Made by a program: the position numbers and the translations under genes. From the NCBI GenBank assembly GCA_002305315.1, contig DBQQ01000006.1, positions 1 through 64,000 on the forward strand: a stretch of DNA of 64,000 bases, read 5' to 3'. Below, one piece after another: positions 16,155-23,729 of the stretch. The notes beneath the pieces are model-generated. The model was not told the origin of the DNA and made no database searches. It saw only the letters and a program-made list of their open reading frames with translations. How positions within the stretch are numbered: the first letter of the stretch is position 1; each line of letters starts with the position of its first letter. The stretch is from Clostridiales bacterium UBA1390. GTDB lineage: Bacteria; Bacillota; Clostridia; Lachnospirales; Bianqueaceae.

Positions 16155-16862
16155 ATGTGTTTTGTGATAGAACATTTATCTAAGAGCTTTGAGAAGAAGA
16201 CGGTACTGAAGGATATCAACTTTACGTTTGAGAGCGGAAAGATCTATGGCCTTCTGGGGCGCAACGGGGCAGGGAAAACCACGTTTTTCAATTGTATCAA
16301 TCGAGATCTGAAGGCGGACGGCGGACATTTTTACCTGGAAGAAGGAAATGAGCAGCGGGAAGTTAAGGCAGAGGACATCGGATATGTGCTGTCGACACCG
16401 ACTGTACCGGAATTTTTGACAGGTCGGGAATTTCTGAAATTTTTCGTGGAGATCAATGAGAAAAGCATTCTGAATCCAAGGCCCCTGGACGAGTATTTTG
16501 ATTATATCCGCATCGATCCAGAGGACCGGGATAAGCTGATGAAGGACTACTCCCATGGGATGAAGAACAAGATGCAGATGCTGATCAATATCATCGCGAA
16601 ACCGCAGATTCTTCTTTTGGACGAACCATTGACATCATTGGATGTGGTGGTTTCCGAGGAGATGAAAGAACTGCTGCGCGGATTAAAGGAAGACAGGATC
16701 ACGATCTTTTCTACACATATCCTGGATCTGGCACTGGACTTATGCGATGTGATTGTGCTGCTGAATCATGGAATCCTGGAAGTCGTGGATCCGGCGAATC
16801 TGGACAGTCAGGAGTTCAAGGAGAAGATCATCGCGGCGCTGCGGGAGGAAGATCATGAATAA
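16155..16862 (+). CDS. ABC transporter ATP-binding protein
   Basis: A 235-residue ATPase with Walker A GRNGAGKTT, a degenerate signature (YSHGMKNKMQML instead of LSGGQ), Walker B ILLLDEP and switch His in FSTHILD. The SHGMK signature is common in ABC-2 exporter ATPases. GGGAGGGG precedes the ATG, and the stop overlaps the following permease gene by eight bases. The amylase gene just upstream is probably a coincidental or loosely coupled neighbour. Substrate unknown. Confidence 0.9.
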   Translation: MCFVIEHLSKSFEKKTVLKDINFTFESGKIYGLLGRNGAGKTTFFNCINRDLKADGGHFYLEEGNEQREVKAEDIGYVLSTPTVPEFLTGREFLKFFVEINEKSILNPRPLDEYFDYIRIDPEDRDKLMKDYSHGMKNKMQMLINIIAKPQILLLDEPLTSLDVVVSEEMKELLRGLKEDRITIFSTHILDLALDLCDVIVLLNHGILEVVDPANLDSQEFKEKIIAALREEDHE

Positions 16863-18423
16863 GACACTGCAGATCTCATTTTCACTAAAGAATACGTACC
16901 GGGTCAATAGCATTCTGTATTCTGTGAAGCAGATTCCTCTGATCAAGAAGGTCTTGCCCAGCACTCTGTATTCGATATGGGGATTTAAGATCTTTGCGAA
17001 CATCATCGCAGCCATCTGGGAGATTCTTTCCATATTCTTGGGCAAGCTGATTTATCTGGCTTTTATGATTGTTGGTGTCAGCGCGATGTATGAGGGAGTA
17101 CCGCAGGATGCGCTGTTTCTGCATATTTTTCTGTTTCTGACGGTGATTGGCTCCTATATGAATACATACCTATTCAATCCGACACAGGATAAATACTATA
17201 GTATCATTTTGCTGCGGATGAATGCCAGAGAGTTTTCTTTATGGGATTATGGATACAGCATGGTGAAGCTGTTGGTCGGCTTTTTGCCCTTTGCGATCTA
17301 TTTCGGATGCCAGCAGGGGGTACCGCTATGGATCTCTTTGCTCTGTCCCTTTTCGATTGCTTCCTTGAAAATGCTATTGGCGCGGTTTACACTGCGGGAT
17401 TTTGAAAAGACAGGAGAGGCGTCTGGCGAAAATCAATTGGGAAAGTTTGTCTGGATCGTGACAGGACTGCTGTTGGCAGCAGCCTATCTGCCGCCGGCTT
17501 TTGGACTGGTGCTGCCGCTTCCGGTGGTGGCTGCGCTGTTTGTCGGGATCCTTCCCTTTGGTCTTTGGAGTCTGCACAAGATCATCACGTTTGCCTATTA
17601 TGAAGAGATGGATCGGCAGCTACTGAAGAATTGGAAAAATCCTGTACAGGTGGGGGACATCCAGCGTCAGCAGAGCGAGAGACTGATCTCGTCGGATACG
17701 ACGATCACCAGTCAGAAAAAGGGATTTGAGTATTTAAATGATCTATTTATCAGACGGCATCAGAAGATTCTCTGGAAGTCATCGAAGAGGCTTTCGGCGA
17801 TTTGTGCGGTTCTGATTCTGGCCTGTCTTCTGATGTTTTATCTGTTGCCGCAGACGAAAAAAGAGGTGAATGAGTTGTTGCTCGTATTTTTGCCATACTT
17901 TGTCTTTATCATGTATGCGATCAATCGGGGAACGGGATTTACTCGTGCGCTTTTCATGAATTGTGATCATAGTCTGTTGACTTATTCTTTTTATAAACAA
18001 CCATCGATGATTCTCAAACTCTTTCGGATTCGACTGCGGGAGATCATCAAGATCAATCTGTTGCCGGGCGTGATCCTGGGGATAGGCTTAGCCCTGCTTT
18101 TGTATGCTTCCGGAGGAACAGACAATCCGATGAATTACGGGATTTTGGCCACGTCGATCATCTGTATGAGTATTTTTTTCTCCGTTCACTATCTGACGAT
18201 CTACTATCTCTTGCAGCCGTATAACGCGGGGACGGAAATCAAAAGTGCCACATATCAAATCGTGATGTCCGCCACCTATCTGGTCTGTTTTTGCATGATG
18301 CAGGTGAGAATGCCGATTGTAACCTTCGGGATCTTATGCATTGTCTTTTGTTTTCTATATTTTGCGGTGGCTTGTGTTTTGATCTATCGGTTTGCGCCAA
18401 AGACGTTTCGGCTGCGGAATTAA
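16855..18423 (+). CDS. Large ABC exporter membrane subunit
   Basis: A 522-residue polytopic protein, with about 10-12 hydrophobic helices in two halves (for example IYLAFMIVGVSAMY, LLLAAAYLPPAFGLVLPL, LSAICAVLILACLLMFYLL, and a C-terminal set ending LYFAVACVLIYRF). It is roughly a double-size ABC-2-like permease. I do not recognise a named family. It overlaps the ATPase gene by eight bases and must be its partner. GGGAGGAAG is the ribosome site. A terminator hairpin follows. Confidence 0.8.
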   Translation: MNKTLQISFSLKNTYRVNSILYSVKQIPLIKKVLPSTLYSIWGFKIFANIIAAIWEILSIFLGKLIYLAFMIVGVSAMYEGVPQDALFLHIFLFLTVIGSYMNTYLFNPTQDKYYSIILLRMNAREFSLWDYGYSMVKLLVGFLPFAIYFGCQQGVPLWISLLCPFSIASLKMLLARFTLRDFEKTGEASGENQLGKFVWIVTGLLLAAAYLPPAFGLVLPLPVVAALFVGILPFGLWSLHKIITFAYYEEMDRQLLKNWKNPVQVGDIQRQQSERLISSDTTITSQKKGFEYLNDLFIRRHQKILWKSSKRLSAICAVLILACLLMFYLLPQTKKEVNELLLVFLPYFVFIMYAINRGTGFTRALFMNCDHSLLTYSFYKQPSMILKLFRIRLREIIKINLLPGVILGIGLALLLYASGGTDNPMNYGILATSIICMSIFFSVHYLTIYYLLQPYNAGTEIKSATYQIVMSATYLVCFCMMQVRMPIVTFGILCIVFCFLYFAVACVLIYRFAPKTFRLRN

Positions 18424-18446
18424 AAAAGAATATGGAATGGAATACT

Positions 18447-18484
18447 ATATGCCGCAGGATGTGAAAACATATCATGCGGCGTAT
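18447..18484 (+). terminator. Terminator after the ABC exporter pair
   Basis: ATATGCCGCA (18447-18456) pairs with TGCGGCGTAT (18475-18484), followed by TTTTCAT. The stem can extend inwards (GGATGTG/CATATCA). Confidence 0.6.
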
Positions 18485-18503
18485 TTTCATCAAAAGAAAA
18501 AGC

Positions 18504-18532
18504 TTGACAAAATCAAAACACGAGAATATAAT
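18504..18532 (+). promoter_or_regulatory. Sigma-A promoter of the ZIP transporter gene
   Basis: TTGACA (18504-18509), a 17-base spacer, TATAAT (18527-18532): consensus. A GTTAGT/ACTAAC operator begins eight bases downstream. Confidence 0.85.
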
Positions 18533-18539
18533 GAAAAAA

Positions 18540-18555
18540 GTTAGTAGAAACTAAC
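18540..18555. promoter_or_regulatory. Metal-regulator operator 1 (GTTAGT-AGAA-ACTAAC)
   Basis: Perfect six-base inverted repeat with a four-base spacer over the expected transcription start of the ZIP gene. The same dyad recurs at five other places up to feoB, and a DtxR-family regulator gene closes the cluster, so this is most likely its repression site. Confidence 0.75.
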
Positions 18556-18567
18556 TTAAAGACAGGC

Positions 18568-18645
18568 ATGAATAGGAGTTTCAATAAAGTATATACTATG
18601 AGAGAGGTATATCCAGGTATGGGGGCTTTTAGAAAATATTCATAA
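18568..18645 (+). CDS. Possible 25-residue leader peptide
   Basis: A short frame ATG-AAT-AGG...TAA lies between the operator and the ZIP gene and would encode a basic, aromatic peptide ending MREVYPGMGAFRKYS. The ribosome site is weak (AAAGACAGG one base before the ATG). It may be a chance frame in the 115-base leader; I list it because it fills most of the leader of an iron-regulated gene. Confidence 0.2.
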   Translation: MNRSFNKVYTMREVYPGMGAFRKYS

Positions 18646-18670
18646 AAAAGTATAGAAGGAGAAAATATAG

Positions 18671-19462
18671 ATGCAACCAATCCTTTGGGCGGCAGTGGGA
18701 ACTGGGTTCACATTTTTGATGACAAGCCTGGGTTCGGCCATGGTGTTCTTTTTTAAGAAGAAAGTCAATCCTTCGGCACAGCGGATCTTTCTGGGATTCG
18801 CAGCGGGGGTCATGATCGCGGCATCCGTCTGGAGTCTTCTAATTCCGGCGATCGAGGAGGCGACGGAGGCAGGAAGAATTGGATGGGTTCCGGCTGCGGG
18901 CGGTTTTGCGCTGGGAGTATTGTTTCTGATGGGACTGGATGGATTGCTGCCGCATCTTCATATAGGAGCCAAGCAGCCCGAGGGGCTACACGCTTCCTGG
19001 AGAAGATCCACCCTCCTGATCTTTGCAGTGACGCTCCATAATATTCCAGAAGGAATGGCGGTAGGACTTTCATTCGCGCTAGCGGCACAGCATAGTGGAG
19101 AGTTGGCAACGCTTTCGGCGGCATTTGCTTTGGCATTGGGCATTGGAATTCAGAATTTTCCCGAGGGTGCCGCAATCTCCCTGCCATTGCGGCAAGAAGG
19201 GGCTTCCCGCAGCCGCGCTTTTCTGTATGGCAGCCTTTCGGGGATAGTAGAACCGATTTTCGGAATTCTCGTCGTTATGGTTGCAAGTGGGATTCAACCG
19301 TTAATGCCCTGGTTATTATCCTTTGCCGCGGGCGCCATGATGTTTGTGGTGGTGGAAGAGCTAATACCGGAAGCACACCTGGGGGAACATTCTCATACGG
19401 GAACTTTGGGGGTGATGGCGGGTTTCATGGTGATGATGATACTGGATGTGGCACTGGGATGA
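18671..19462 (+). CDS. ZIP-family divalent metal transporter
   Basis: A 263-residue membrane transporter with eight predicted helices. The metal site motifs of ZIP helices IV and V are intact: HNIPEGMAVGLSFA and NFPEGAAISLPL. A variable loop with HLHIGAKQPEG lies between helices III and IV. It resembles ZupT, which takes up zinc, iron and manganese. GAAGGAG precedes the ATG. The consensus promoter with a GTTAGT/ACTAAC operator places it in the same regulon as FeoAB, so ferrous iron (or manganese) uptake is more likely than dedicated zinc uptake. It stands upstream of the ferrosome-like operon but has its own promoter. Confidence 0.9.
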   Translation: MQPILWAAVGTGFTFLMTSLGSAMVFFFKKKVNPSAQRIFLGFAAGVMIAASVWSLLIPAIEEATEAGRIGWVPAAGGFALGVLFLMGLDGLLPHLHIGAKQPEGLHASWRRSTLLIFAVTLHNIPEGMAVGLSFALAAQHSGELATLSAAFALALGIGIQNFPEGAAISLPLRQEGASRSRAFLYGSLSGIVEPIFGILVVMVASGIQPLMPWLLSFAAGAMMFVVVEELIPEAHLGEHSHTGTLGVMAGFMVMMILDVALG

Positions 19463-19475
19463 AACAGAAAATACA

Positions 19476-19505
19476 TTGACAACGCTGTCCCAAGTCTGCT
19501 ATAAT
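19476..19505 (+). promoter_or_regulatory. Sigma-A promoter of the ferrosome-like operon
   Basis: TTGACA (19476-19481), an 18-base spacer, TATAAT (19500-19505), starting 13 bases after the ZIP stop codon. Confidence 0.8.
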
Positions 19506-19522
19506 AAAAACGTGAGGTTTGC

Positions 19523-19538
19523 GTTAACTAACTATAAC
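19523..19538. promoter_or_regulatory. Degenerate metal-regulator operator 2
   Basis: GTTAAC-TAAC-TATAAC has the same spacing as the GTTAGT-N4-ACTAAC dyad but fewer matching positions. It sits 18 bases after the -10 box, a little further downstream than the other sites, and is flanked by GGTTTG and CAAACC arms (19517-19522 and 19545-19550). Confidence 0.5.
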
Positions 19539-19575
19539 GGTTGACAAACCAAATTCCACGAAGGAGGGATGAGAA

Positions 19576-19656
19576 TTGAAGCAGCATCGATTCTGGGCGG
19601 TGGCCGCAGTGGTATGTTTTATTATGCTTTTTTACACAGGCTACAAACACAAATGA
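19576..19656 (+). CDS. 26-residue single-helix membrane peptide
   Basis: A TTG-started frame too short for most gene callers. GGAGGG sits seven bases before the TTG, and the translated product is MKQHR, then a hydrophobic helix (FWAVAAVVCFIMLFYTG), then YKHK. The basic ends flanking one helix are typical of small bitopic membrane peptides. It is the first gene behind the metal-controlled promoter, followed after 16 bases by the DUF6110-type gene and the FezB-like ATPase. A role in the membrane of an iron-storage organelle or in assisting the pump is inference from position. Confidence 0.7.
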   Translation: MKQHRFWAVAAVVCFIMLFYTGYKHK

Positions 19657-19672
19657 TAGGGAGGAATGAAGG

Positions 19673-19957
19673 ATGATTAACAGTTCGTGTGTGAAGAAGG
19701 CAGGGCTCTTTTTGGGCGGGGTCTTGTTTGGTACGGCAGGGATTAAGCTGTTATCCAGTAAGGATGCGAAGAAAGCTTATGTACATTGTACAGCAGCGGT
19801 TCTCAGGGCTAAGGATTATCTGATGAAAACAAGTACCATCGTGCAGGAAAACATGGAAGATATTCTGGCGGAAGCAGAAGCGATCAACGAGGCCAGATCC
19901 GAAGCGGAGGAAGCGGCGGAGGTTGCGGAGGACGAAACAGGAGAGGTTACAGAGTGA
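19673..19957 (+). CDS. DUF6110-type small membrane protein, ferrosome partner
   Basis: A 94-residue protein. An N-terminal glycine-zipper helix GLFLGGVLFGTAGIKLL (residues 11-27, with GxxxG spacing) is followed by KDAKKAYVHCTAAVLRAKDYL, an amphipathic region, and a strongly acidic C-terminus (residues 58-94, mostly Glu, Asp and Ala). I recognise the pattern as DUF6110. Small GxxxG membrane proteins are encoded beside FezB in known ferrosome (fez) clusters, and the acidic tail could hold iron. The ATG follows GGAGG, and the stop overlaps the GTG start of the ATPase. Which Fez letter it corresponds to cannot be decided here. Confidence 0.8.
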   Translation: MINSSCVKKAGLFLGGVLFGTAGIKLLSSKDAKKAYVHCTAAVLRAKDYLMKTSTIVQENMEDILAEAEAINEARSEAEEAAEVAEDETGEVTE

Positions 19958-22035
19958 GATTTGTTATTCGTCATGAAATGAAGGGGCGTATCCGTGTGCA
20001 TATGGCACAGCCAAAGATGACATACCGTCAGGCGGATACGCTGCTTTATTTTCTGGAAAGTTTGGCATATACGCATACAATCAAAGTATATGAACTGACT
20101 GCGGATGCGGTCATTGAATTTGAACCAGAAAAAAGGGCAGAGCTGATACAGGTGCTAAGGCAGTTTCAGTACGATCATGTGGAGCCGCCGCAGGAATATT
20201 TAGAAAGCTCTACAAGACAGCTAAATGCGGAATATCGGGAGAAACTTTTGGAAAAGTGCTTTCTGCGCTGCTTGCGCCGCTTTTTACCCGCACCGGTTCG
20301 ACATGGATACACGCTTCTGAGAGCAATTCCCTATGTGAGAAAAGGCTTGCAGTGCCTGAGAAGAAGACATGTGGAAGTGCCTGTGTTAGATGCCATGGCC
20401 ATCGGAGTTTCACTATGTCGGCGAGATTTTAATACCGCCAGTTCGGTGATGTTTCTGTTGGGGATTGGTGAGATTCTGGAGGAATGGACACATAAAAAAT
20501 CTGTGGAAGACTTGGCGCGGAGTCTTTCTCTGAAGGCGGAAAAGGTATGGCGTAAGGAAGGCGACGCAGAAAATCTCGTTTCGGTGAAAGAGATTGCGGT
20601 GGGGGATGAGGTAATGATCCATATGAGCGGAGTCATACCTTTCGACGGGATTGTGACGGCCGGAGAGGCCATGATCAATCAGGCTTCCATGACGGGAGAG
20701 AGTCTGCCCGTCAAGAAGATGACAGGGAGTTATGTATATGCCGGTACGGTGGTAGAAGAGGGTGAGATCACATTTCAGGTAAAAGAAGTAGCGGGCTCCA
20801 CGAGGATGGAAAAAATCATACAAATGATTGAGGATTCCGAAAAGCTGAAGTCTGCGGTAGAGAGCCAGGCGGAACATTTAGCGGATCGGCTGGTGCCGTA
20901 TACCTTTCTGGGGACCGGAATTGCATGGTTCTTGACTCGAAATATCACCCGTGCGCTAGCTGTGCTGATGGTGGATTTCTCATGTGCGTTAAAACTAGCA
21001 ATGCCAATCACGGTATTATCGGCGATCCGGGAGGCCAACCAACATAAAATCACAGTAAAGGGAGGCAAATATTTGGAGGCGATGTCCTCGGCTACCACGT
21101 TGGTGTTGGATAAGACCGGTACACTAACGAAAGCGAGACCCACGGTACATTCTGTGATTGCTTTTGGGAATCAGAATCCTGAGGAAATGTTGCGAATGGC
21201 AGCCTGTCTGGAAGAACATTTTCCACATTCTATGGCGAAAGCAGTGGTCCGTGAGGCAAAAAAACGTCATCTGGAACATGAAGAGATGCATTCTAAGGTG
21301 GAGTATATCGTAGCGCATGGTATCGTATCTCATGTGGGAGAACACCGGGTTATTATTGGAAGCCATCATTTTGTCTTCGACGATGAAAAATGCAGGATTC
21401 GTCCGGAAGATCAGGAGCGATTTGAGATGCTTCCCACACAATACTCTCATTTGTACATGGCGATGGATTTCGAGTTGGCAGCGGTGATATGTATAGAAGA
21501 TCCGCTGCGAAAGGAAGCGTCCGATGTCATTAGGGCACTGCGAAAAGAAGGATTTCAGAAGATCGTCATGATGACAGGGGATAGTGAGCGTACGGCAAAA
21601 GCCATTGCAGAAGAAGTCGGTGTCGATACATACTACGCAGAAGTGCTGCCGGAAGATAAAGCAGCCTATATTCAAAAGGAGCGGGAGCATGGACAGACTG
21701 TCGTAATGGTAGGGGATGGAATTAACGATTCTCCGGCGTTATCAGAGGCGAATGTGGGAATCGCCATGCAAGAAGGTGCAGAGATCGCCCGTGAAATCGC
21801 CGATATCACGATCAGTGGAGAATGCTTAATGGAGCTGGTGAATCTGCGGAGACTGAGCCATGCGATGATGAAGCGGATTCAGCAGAATTATCATTCCATA
21901 CTGGGAGTCAACGGGGGTCTGATCCTACTGGGGGTTGCGGGGACTATACAACCTACCACATCAGCTTTTTTCCACAATCTGACTACGTTGATATTGGGGC
22001 TTCGCAGTATGCGGCATTTACTTCCCGAAGAATAG
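19954..22035 (+). CDS. fezB: FezB-like P1B-6 P-type ATPase
   Basis: A 693-residue heavy-metal-type P-type ATPase with reduced membrane helices. The N-terminus (1-75) is a degenerate metal-binding-like domain with an Arg-rich start (RFVIRHEMKGRIRVH) and no CxxC. The actuator carries TGES (247-250). The metal-site helix reads SCALKLAMP (343-351) in place of the CPC of copper pumps, a P1B-6 feature. Asp386 in DKTGTLT is the phosphorylated residue, and GDGINDSPA closes the P domain. P1B-6 pumps of the FezB type load iron into ferrosome organelles in Clostridioides and Desulfovibrio. The GTG start overlaps the DUF6110-type stop (GTGA). Iron as substrate is supported by the operators and neighbours, not proven. 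Confidence 0.85.
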   Translation: MRFVIRHEMKGRIRVHMAQPKMTYRQADTLLYFLESLAYTHTIKVYELTADAVIEFEPEKRAELIQVLRQFQYDHVEPPQEYLESSTRQLNAEYREKLLEKCFLRCLRRFLPAPVRHGYTLLRAIPYVRKGLQCLRRRHVEVPVLDAMAIGVSLCRRDFNTASSVMFLLGIGEILEEWTHKKSVEDLARSLSLKAEKVWRKEGDAENLVSVKEIAVGDEVMIHMSGVIPFDGIVTAGEAMINQASMTGESLPVKKMTGSYVYAGTVVEEGEITFQVKEVAGSTRMEKIIQMIEDSEKLKSAVESQAEHLADRLVPYTFLGTGIAWFLTRNITRALAVLMVDFSCALKLAMPITVLSAIREANQHKITVKGGKYLEAMSSATTLVLDKTGTLTKARPTVHSVIAFGNQNPEEMLRMAACLEEHFPHSMAKAVVREAKKRHLEHEEMHSKVEYIVAHGIVSHVGEHRVIIGSHHFVFDDEKCRIRPEDQERFEMLPTQYSHLYMAMDFELAAVICIEDPLRKEASDVIRALRKEGFQKIVMMTGDSERTAKAIAEEVGVDTYYAEVLPEDKAAYIQKEREHGQTVVMVGDGINDSPALSEANVGIAMQEGAEIAREIADITISGECLMELVNLRRLSHAMMKRIQQNYHSILGVNGGLILLGVAGTIQPTTSAFFHNLTTLILGLRSMRHLLPEE

Positions 22036-22101
22036 AGAAGCGAGAAAAGCAGGTCCATCTTTTTATTTTTGAAAAGTTGGCTTGCTTTTTTAAATTGCCC
22101 C

Positions 22102-22130
22102 TTGACAGCAAAGGTTGGCTATGATATAAC
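22102..22130 (+). promoter_or_regulatory. Promoter of the DUF2325-DUF3793 genes
   Basis: TTGACA (22102-22107), a 17-base spacer, TATAAC (22125-22130), with an operator eight bases downstream. Confidence 0.75.
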
Positions 22131-22137
22131 ATAGATA

Positions 22138-22153
22138 GTTAGTTATAACTAAC
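22138..22153. promoter_or_regulatory. Metal-regulator operator 3 (GTTAGT-TATA-ACTAAC)
   Basis: A 16-bp perfect palindrome covering the expected transcription start, same design and spacing as operator 1. Confidence 0.75.
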
Positions 22154-22181
22154 CAAAAAGGAAGAAGGAAGGGATTCGAGA

Positions 22182-22496
22182 ATGTGTGTCGTCATAGTAG
22201 GCGGAAATGAACGAATGGCATGTCAGTATGAGTCGATTTGTCGAAGCTATGGACATAGAGCGAAGGTGTTCACAAAAGAAAATGGAACACTGAAACGGAA
22301 GATGGGATGTCCGGATTTGCTGATTTTATTCACCAATACGGTGGCCCATAAAATGGTGATCAGTGCTTCGCAGGAGGCGAAACGCAATCGGATCCCGATT
22401 GCACGTGTGCATACCAGCAGCGCCTGCGCGCTGCATCAGCTGTTGGGACGAATTCAGGATGGAGGAGTGGATGGTGTTAGAGAAGTATCTTATTGA
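22182..22496 (+). CDS. DUF2325 protein
   Basis: A 104-residue soluble protein with the DUF2325 pattern: CVVIVGGNERM at the start, a middle GCPDLLILFTNTVAHKM and a C-terminal HTSSACALHQLL. The family is annotated from sequence only; the fold resembles a small Rossmann-like alpha/beta domain. It is preceded by a GAAGGAAGGG site and stands directly behind a metal-regulator operator, so it is probably made when iron is scarce. It overlaps the next gene by 26 bases, indicating coupled translation. Function unknown. Confidence 0.8.
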   Translation: MCVVIVGGNERMACQYESICRSYGHRAKVFTKENGTLKRKMGCPDLLILFTNTVAHKMVISASQEAKRNRIPIARVHTSSACALHQLLGRIQDGGVDGVREVSY

Positions 22497-23019
22497 ACAC
22501 TGTGCTCCAACATTGGCGTCATTGAAAACCGCGAGTCTGATGAGTCTGCCATGGGGAGAGGAGATGGAACACCAGATTTTACGTTATAATGAAGAACTTT
22601 CTGGGAAGGGCGTGGAGATCCTGGTTTTAAGGCAAGAGGGAAATCGCGCGCTAGTTTATGTATATCGAAAGAAGATGCTGGAAGAGGATCTAAAACAAAG
22701 CAGAGTACGCCGAATACTGTGTCAATATGGATATAAGACGAATGGTGTTCAGGAGGTATTAGAGGGCCTGGCAAATCGCTTATCTCTCCAACGGGATTTT
22801 CCGCATGAAATTGGCTTGTTCCTGGGATATCCTCCGGGAGATGTGGAAGGATTCATTCAAAATTGCGGAAGAAACTGCAAATGTTCAGGATGCTGGAAGG
22901 TTTACTGCGATGAATATGAGGCTAGAAGGACGTTTGCTCGATATGCGAAATGCCGGAGGATATATGGAAGGCTGTGGAGGGAAGGACGAAGTATCCGACA
23001 GCTGACAGTGGTCTCGTAG
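22471..23019 (+). CDS. DUF3793 protein
   Basis: A 182-residue soluble protein with the DUF3793 hallmarks: LIEHCAPTLASLKTASLMSL near the start, FPHEIGLFLGYPPGDVEGFI in the middle and, near the C-terminus, the cysteines CSGCWKVYC followed by YAKCRRIYGRL. The Cys cluster (NCGRNCKCSGCWKVYC) could bind a metal or iron-sulfur cluster; this is inference. I chose the ATG at 22471, which has GGAGGAG in front of it and the family-typical N-terminus. It is translationally coupled with the DUF2325 gene in an operator-controlled unit inside the iron cluster. Biochemical role unknown. Confidence 0.78.
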   Translation: MVLEKYLIEHCAPTLASLKTASLMSLPWGEEMEHQILRYNEELSGKGVEILVLRQEGNRALVYVYRKKMLEEDLKQSRVRRILCQYGYKTNGVQEVLEGLANRLSLQRDFPHEIGLFLGYPPGDVEGFIQNCGRNCKCSGCWKVYCDEYEARRTFARYAKCRRIYGRLWREGRSIRQLTVVS

Positions 23020-23047
23020 GATTTGTTAAAAGTTTTTAAATTTATGC

Positions 23048-23076
23048 TTGACAAATGGGTTAGCGAGTGCTAACAT
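23048..23076 (+). promoter_or_regulatory. Promoter of feoA1 and downstream feo genes
   Basis: TTGACA (23048-23053), a 17-base spacer, TAACAT (23071-23076). The -10 box overlaps the right arm of operator 4. Confidence 0.7.
23059..23074. promoter_or_regulatory. Metal-regulator operator 4 (GTTAGC-GAGT-GCTAAC)
   Basis: Perfect six-base arms with four-base spacer, lying between -35 and -10 of the feo promoter. Operator 5 lies 25 bases further on, centre to centre. Confidence 0.75.
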
Positions 23077-23083
23077 ATAGGAG

Positions 23084-23099
23084 GTTAGAGGATTCTAAC
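23084..23099. promoter_or_regulatory. Metal-regulator operator 5 (GTTAGA-GGAT-TCTAAC)
   Basis: Perfect six-base arms at the expected transcription start, giving the feo promoter two repressor sites. Variation at the sixth base of the arm (T, C or A, compensated on the other side) between operators supports selection for the dyad. Confidence 0.75.
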
Positions 23100-23142
23100 C
23101 TAAAACATGAGATTTGTCAATCTTACCGAGAGAGGGATGAGT

Positions 23143-23355
23143 ATGATGCCATTAACGATGGCCAGTGTTGGTGAAGCAAACATAATCCGTAAAATTGGCG
23201 GAAATCCGGAGGTCAGAGCGCACCTCGAGAATCTGGGATTTGTCACGGGCGGAAATGTTACGGTGATTTCTACGATTGGAGGGAATCTGATTGTCAATGT
23301 GAAGGAATCACGGGTAGCGATCAGCCGTGAGATGGCAAATAAGATCATGATTTAA
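23143..23355 (+). CDS. feoA: FeoA domain protein 1
   Basis: A 70-residue SH3-like FeoA protein that helps the ferrous iron transporter FeoB. The sequence runs ASVGEANIIRKIGGNPEVRA..LENLGFVTGGNVTVIST and ends SRVAISREMANKIMI, full length for the family. Three in-frame ATGs lie upstream or at the start; the one at 23143 has GAGGG six bases before it, whereas the ATG at 23107 has no usable site. It is the first gene behind a promoter with two operators, followed by a second FeoA and FeoB. Confidence 0.9.
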   Translation: MMPLTMASVGEANIIRKIGGNPEVRAHLENLGFVTGGNVTVISTIGGNLIVNVKESRVAISREMANKIMI

Positions 23356-23447
23356 CAGACAGGACATGAAGCGGTACACGTTGTAAAGAACAAAGCTTAC
23401 GAACGACTGCTTTATGATATCAGAAACAGGGAAAAGGAGGTTGCGGG

Positions 23448-23669
23448 ATGAAGACTTTGAAGCAGGCGAGGATCGGCGAAACGGTCAGAGTTGTGAAGCT
23501 TCACGGAGAAGGCGCTGTCAAACGTCGTATTATGGATATGGGAATTCCCAAGGGTGTGGATATCTATGTACGCAAGGTAGCCCCTTTGGGAGATCCGATC
23601 GAAGTGACGGTTCGCGGTTATGAACTGTCTTTGCGCAAGGCAGATGCTGAGATGATCGAGGTACAGTGA
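23448..23669 (+). CDS. feoA: FeoA domain protein 2
   Basis: A 73-residue FeoA with typical KTLKQARIGETVRVVKLHG, then VKRRIMDMGIPKGVDIYVRKVAPLGDPIEV and the end LSLRKADAEMIEV. It differs clearly from the first FeoA, so this is an old duplication. AAAGGAGG precedes the ATG. It lies 92 bases after feoA1 and 60 bases before feoB, with a further operator between it and feoB. Confidence 0.93.
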   Translation: MKTLKQARIGETVRVVKLHGEGAVKRRIMDMGIPKGVDIYVRKVAPLGDPIEVTVRGYELSLRKADAEMIEVQ

Positions 23670-23686
23670 TTTTCGTTTACATGAAA

Positions 23687-23702
23687 GTTAGTCAAAACTA
23701 AT
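23687..23702. promoter_or_regulatory. Metal-regulator operator 6 before feoB (GTTAGT-CAAA-ACTAAT)
   Basis: Eleven of twelve arm positions fit the dyad. It is immediately followed by TATAAT at 23703-23708, so feoB probably has its own promoter; a -35 is less clear (TTTACA 23676-23681 would need a 21-base spacer). Confidence 0.65.
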
Positions 23703-23729
23703 TATAATGAGTGGGAAAGGATGAAGAAC

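Noticed and set aside
22040..22100. Terminator after the FezB-like gene
   Set aside because: AAGCA and TGCTT arms exist before a T-run, but the stem is short and broken; I could not support a confident call.
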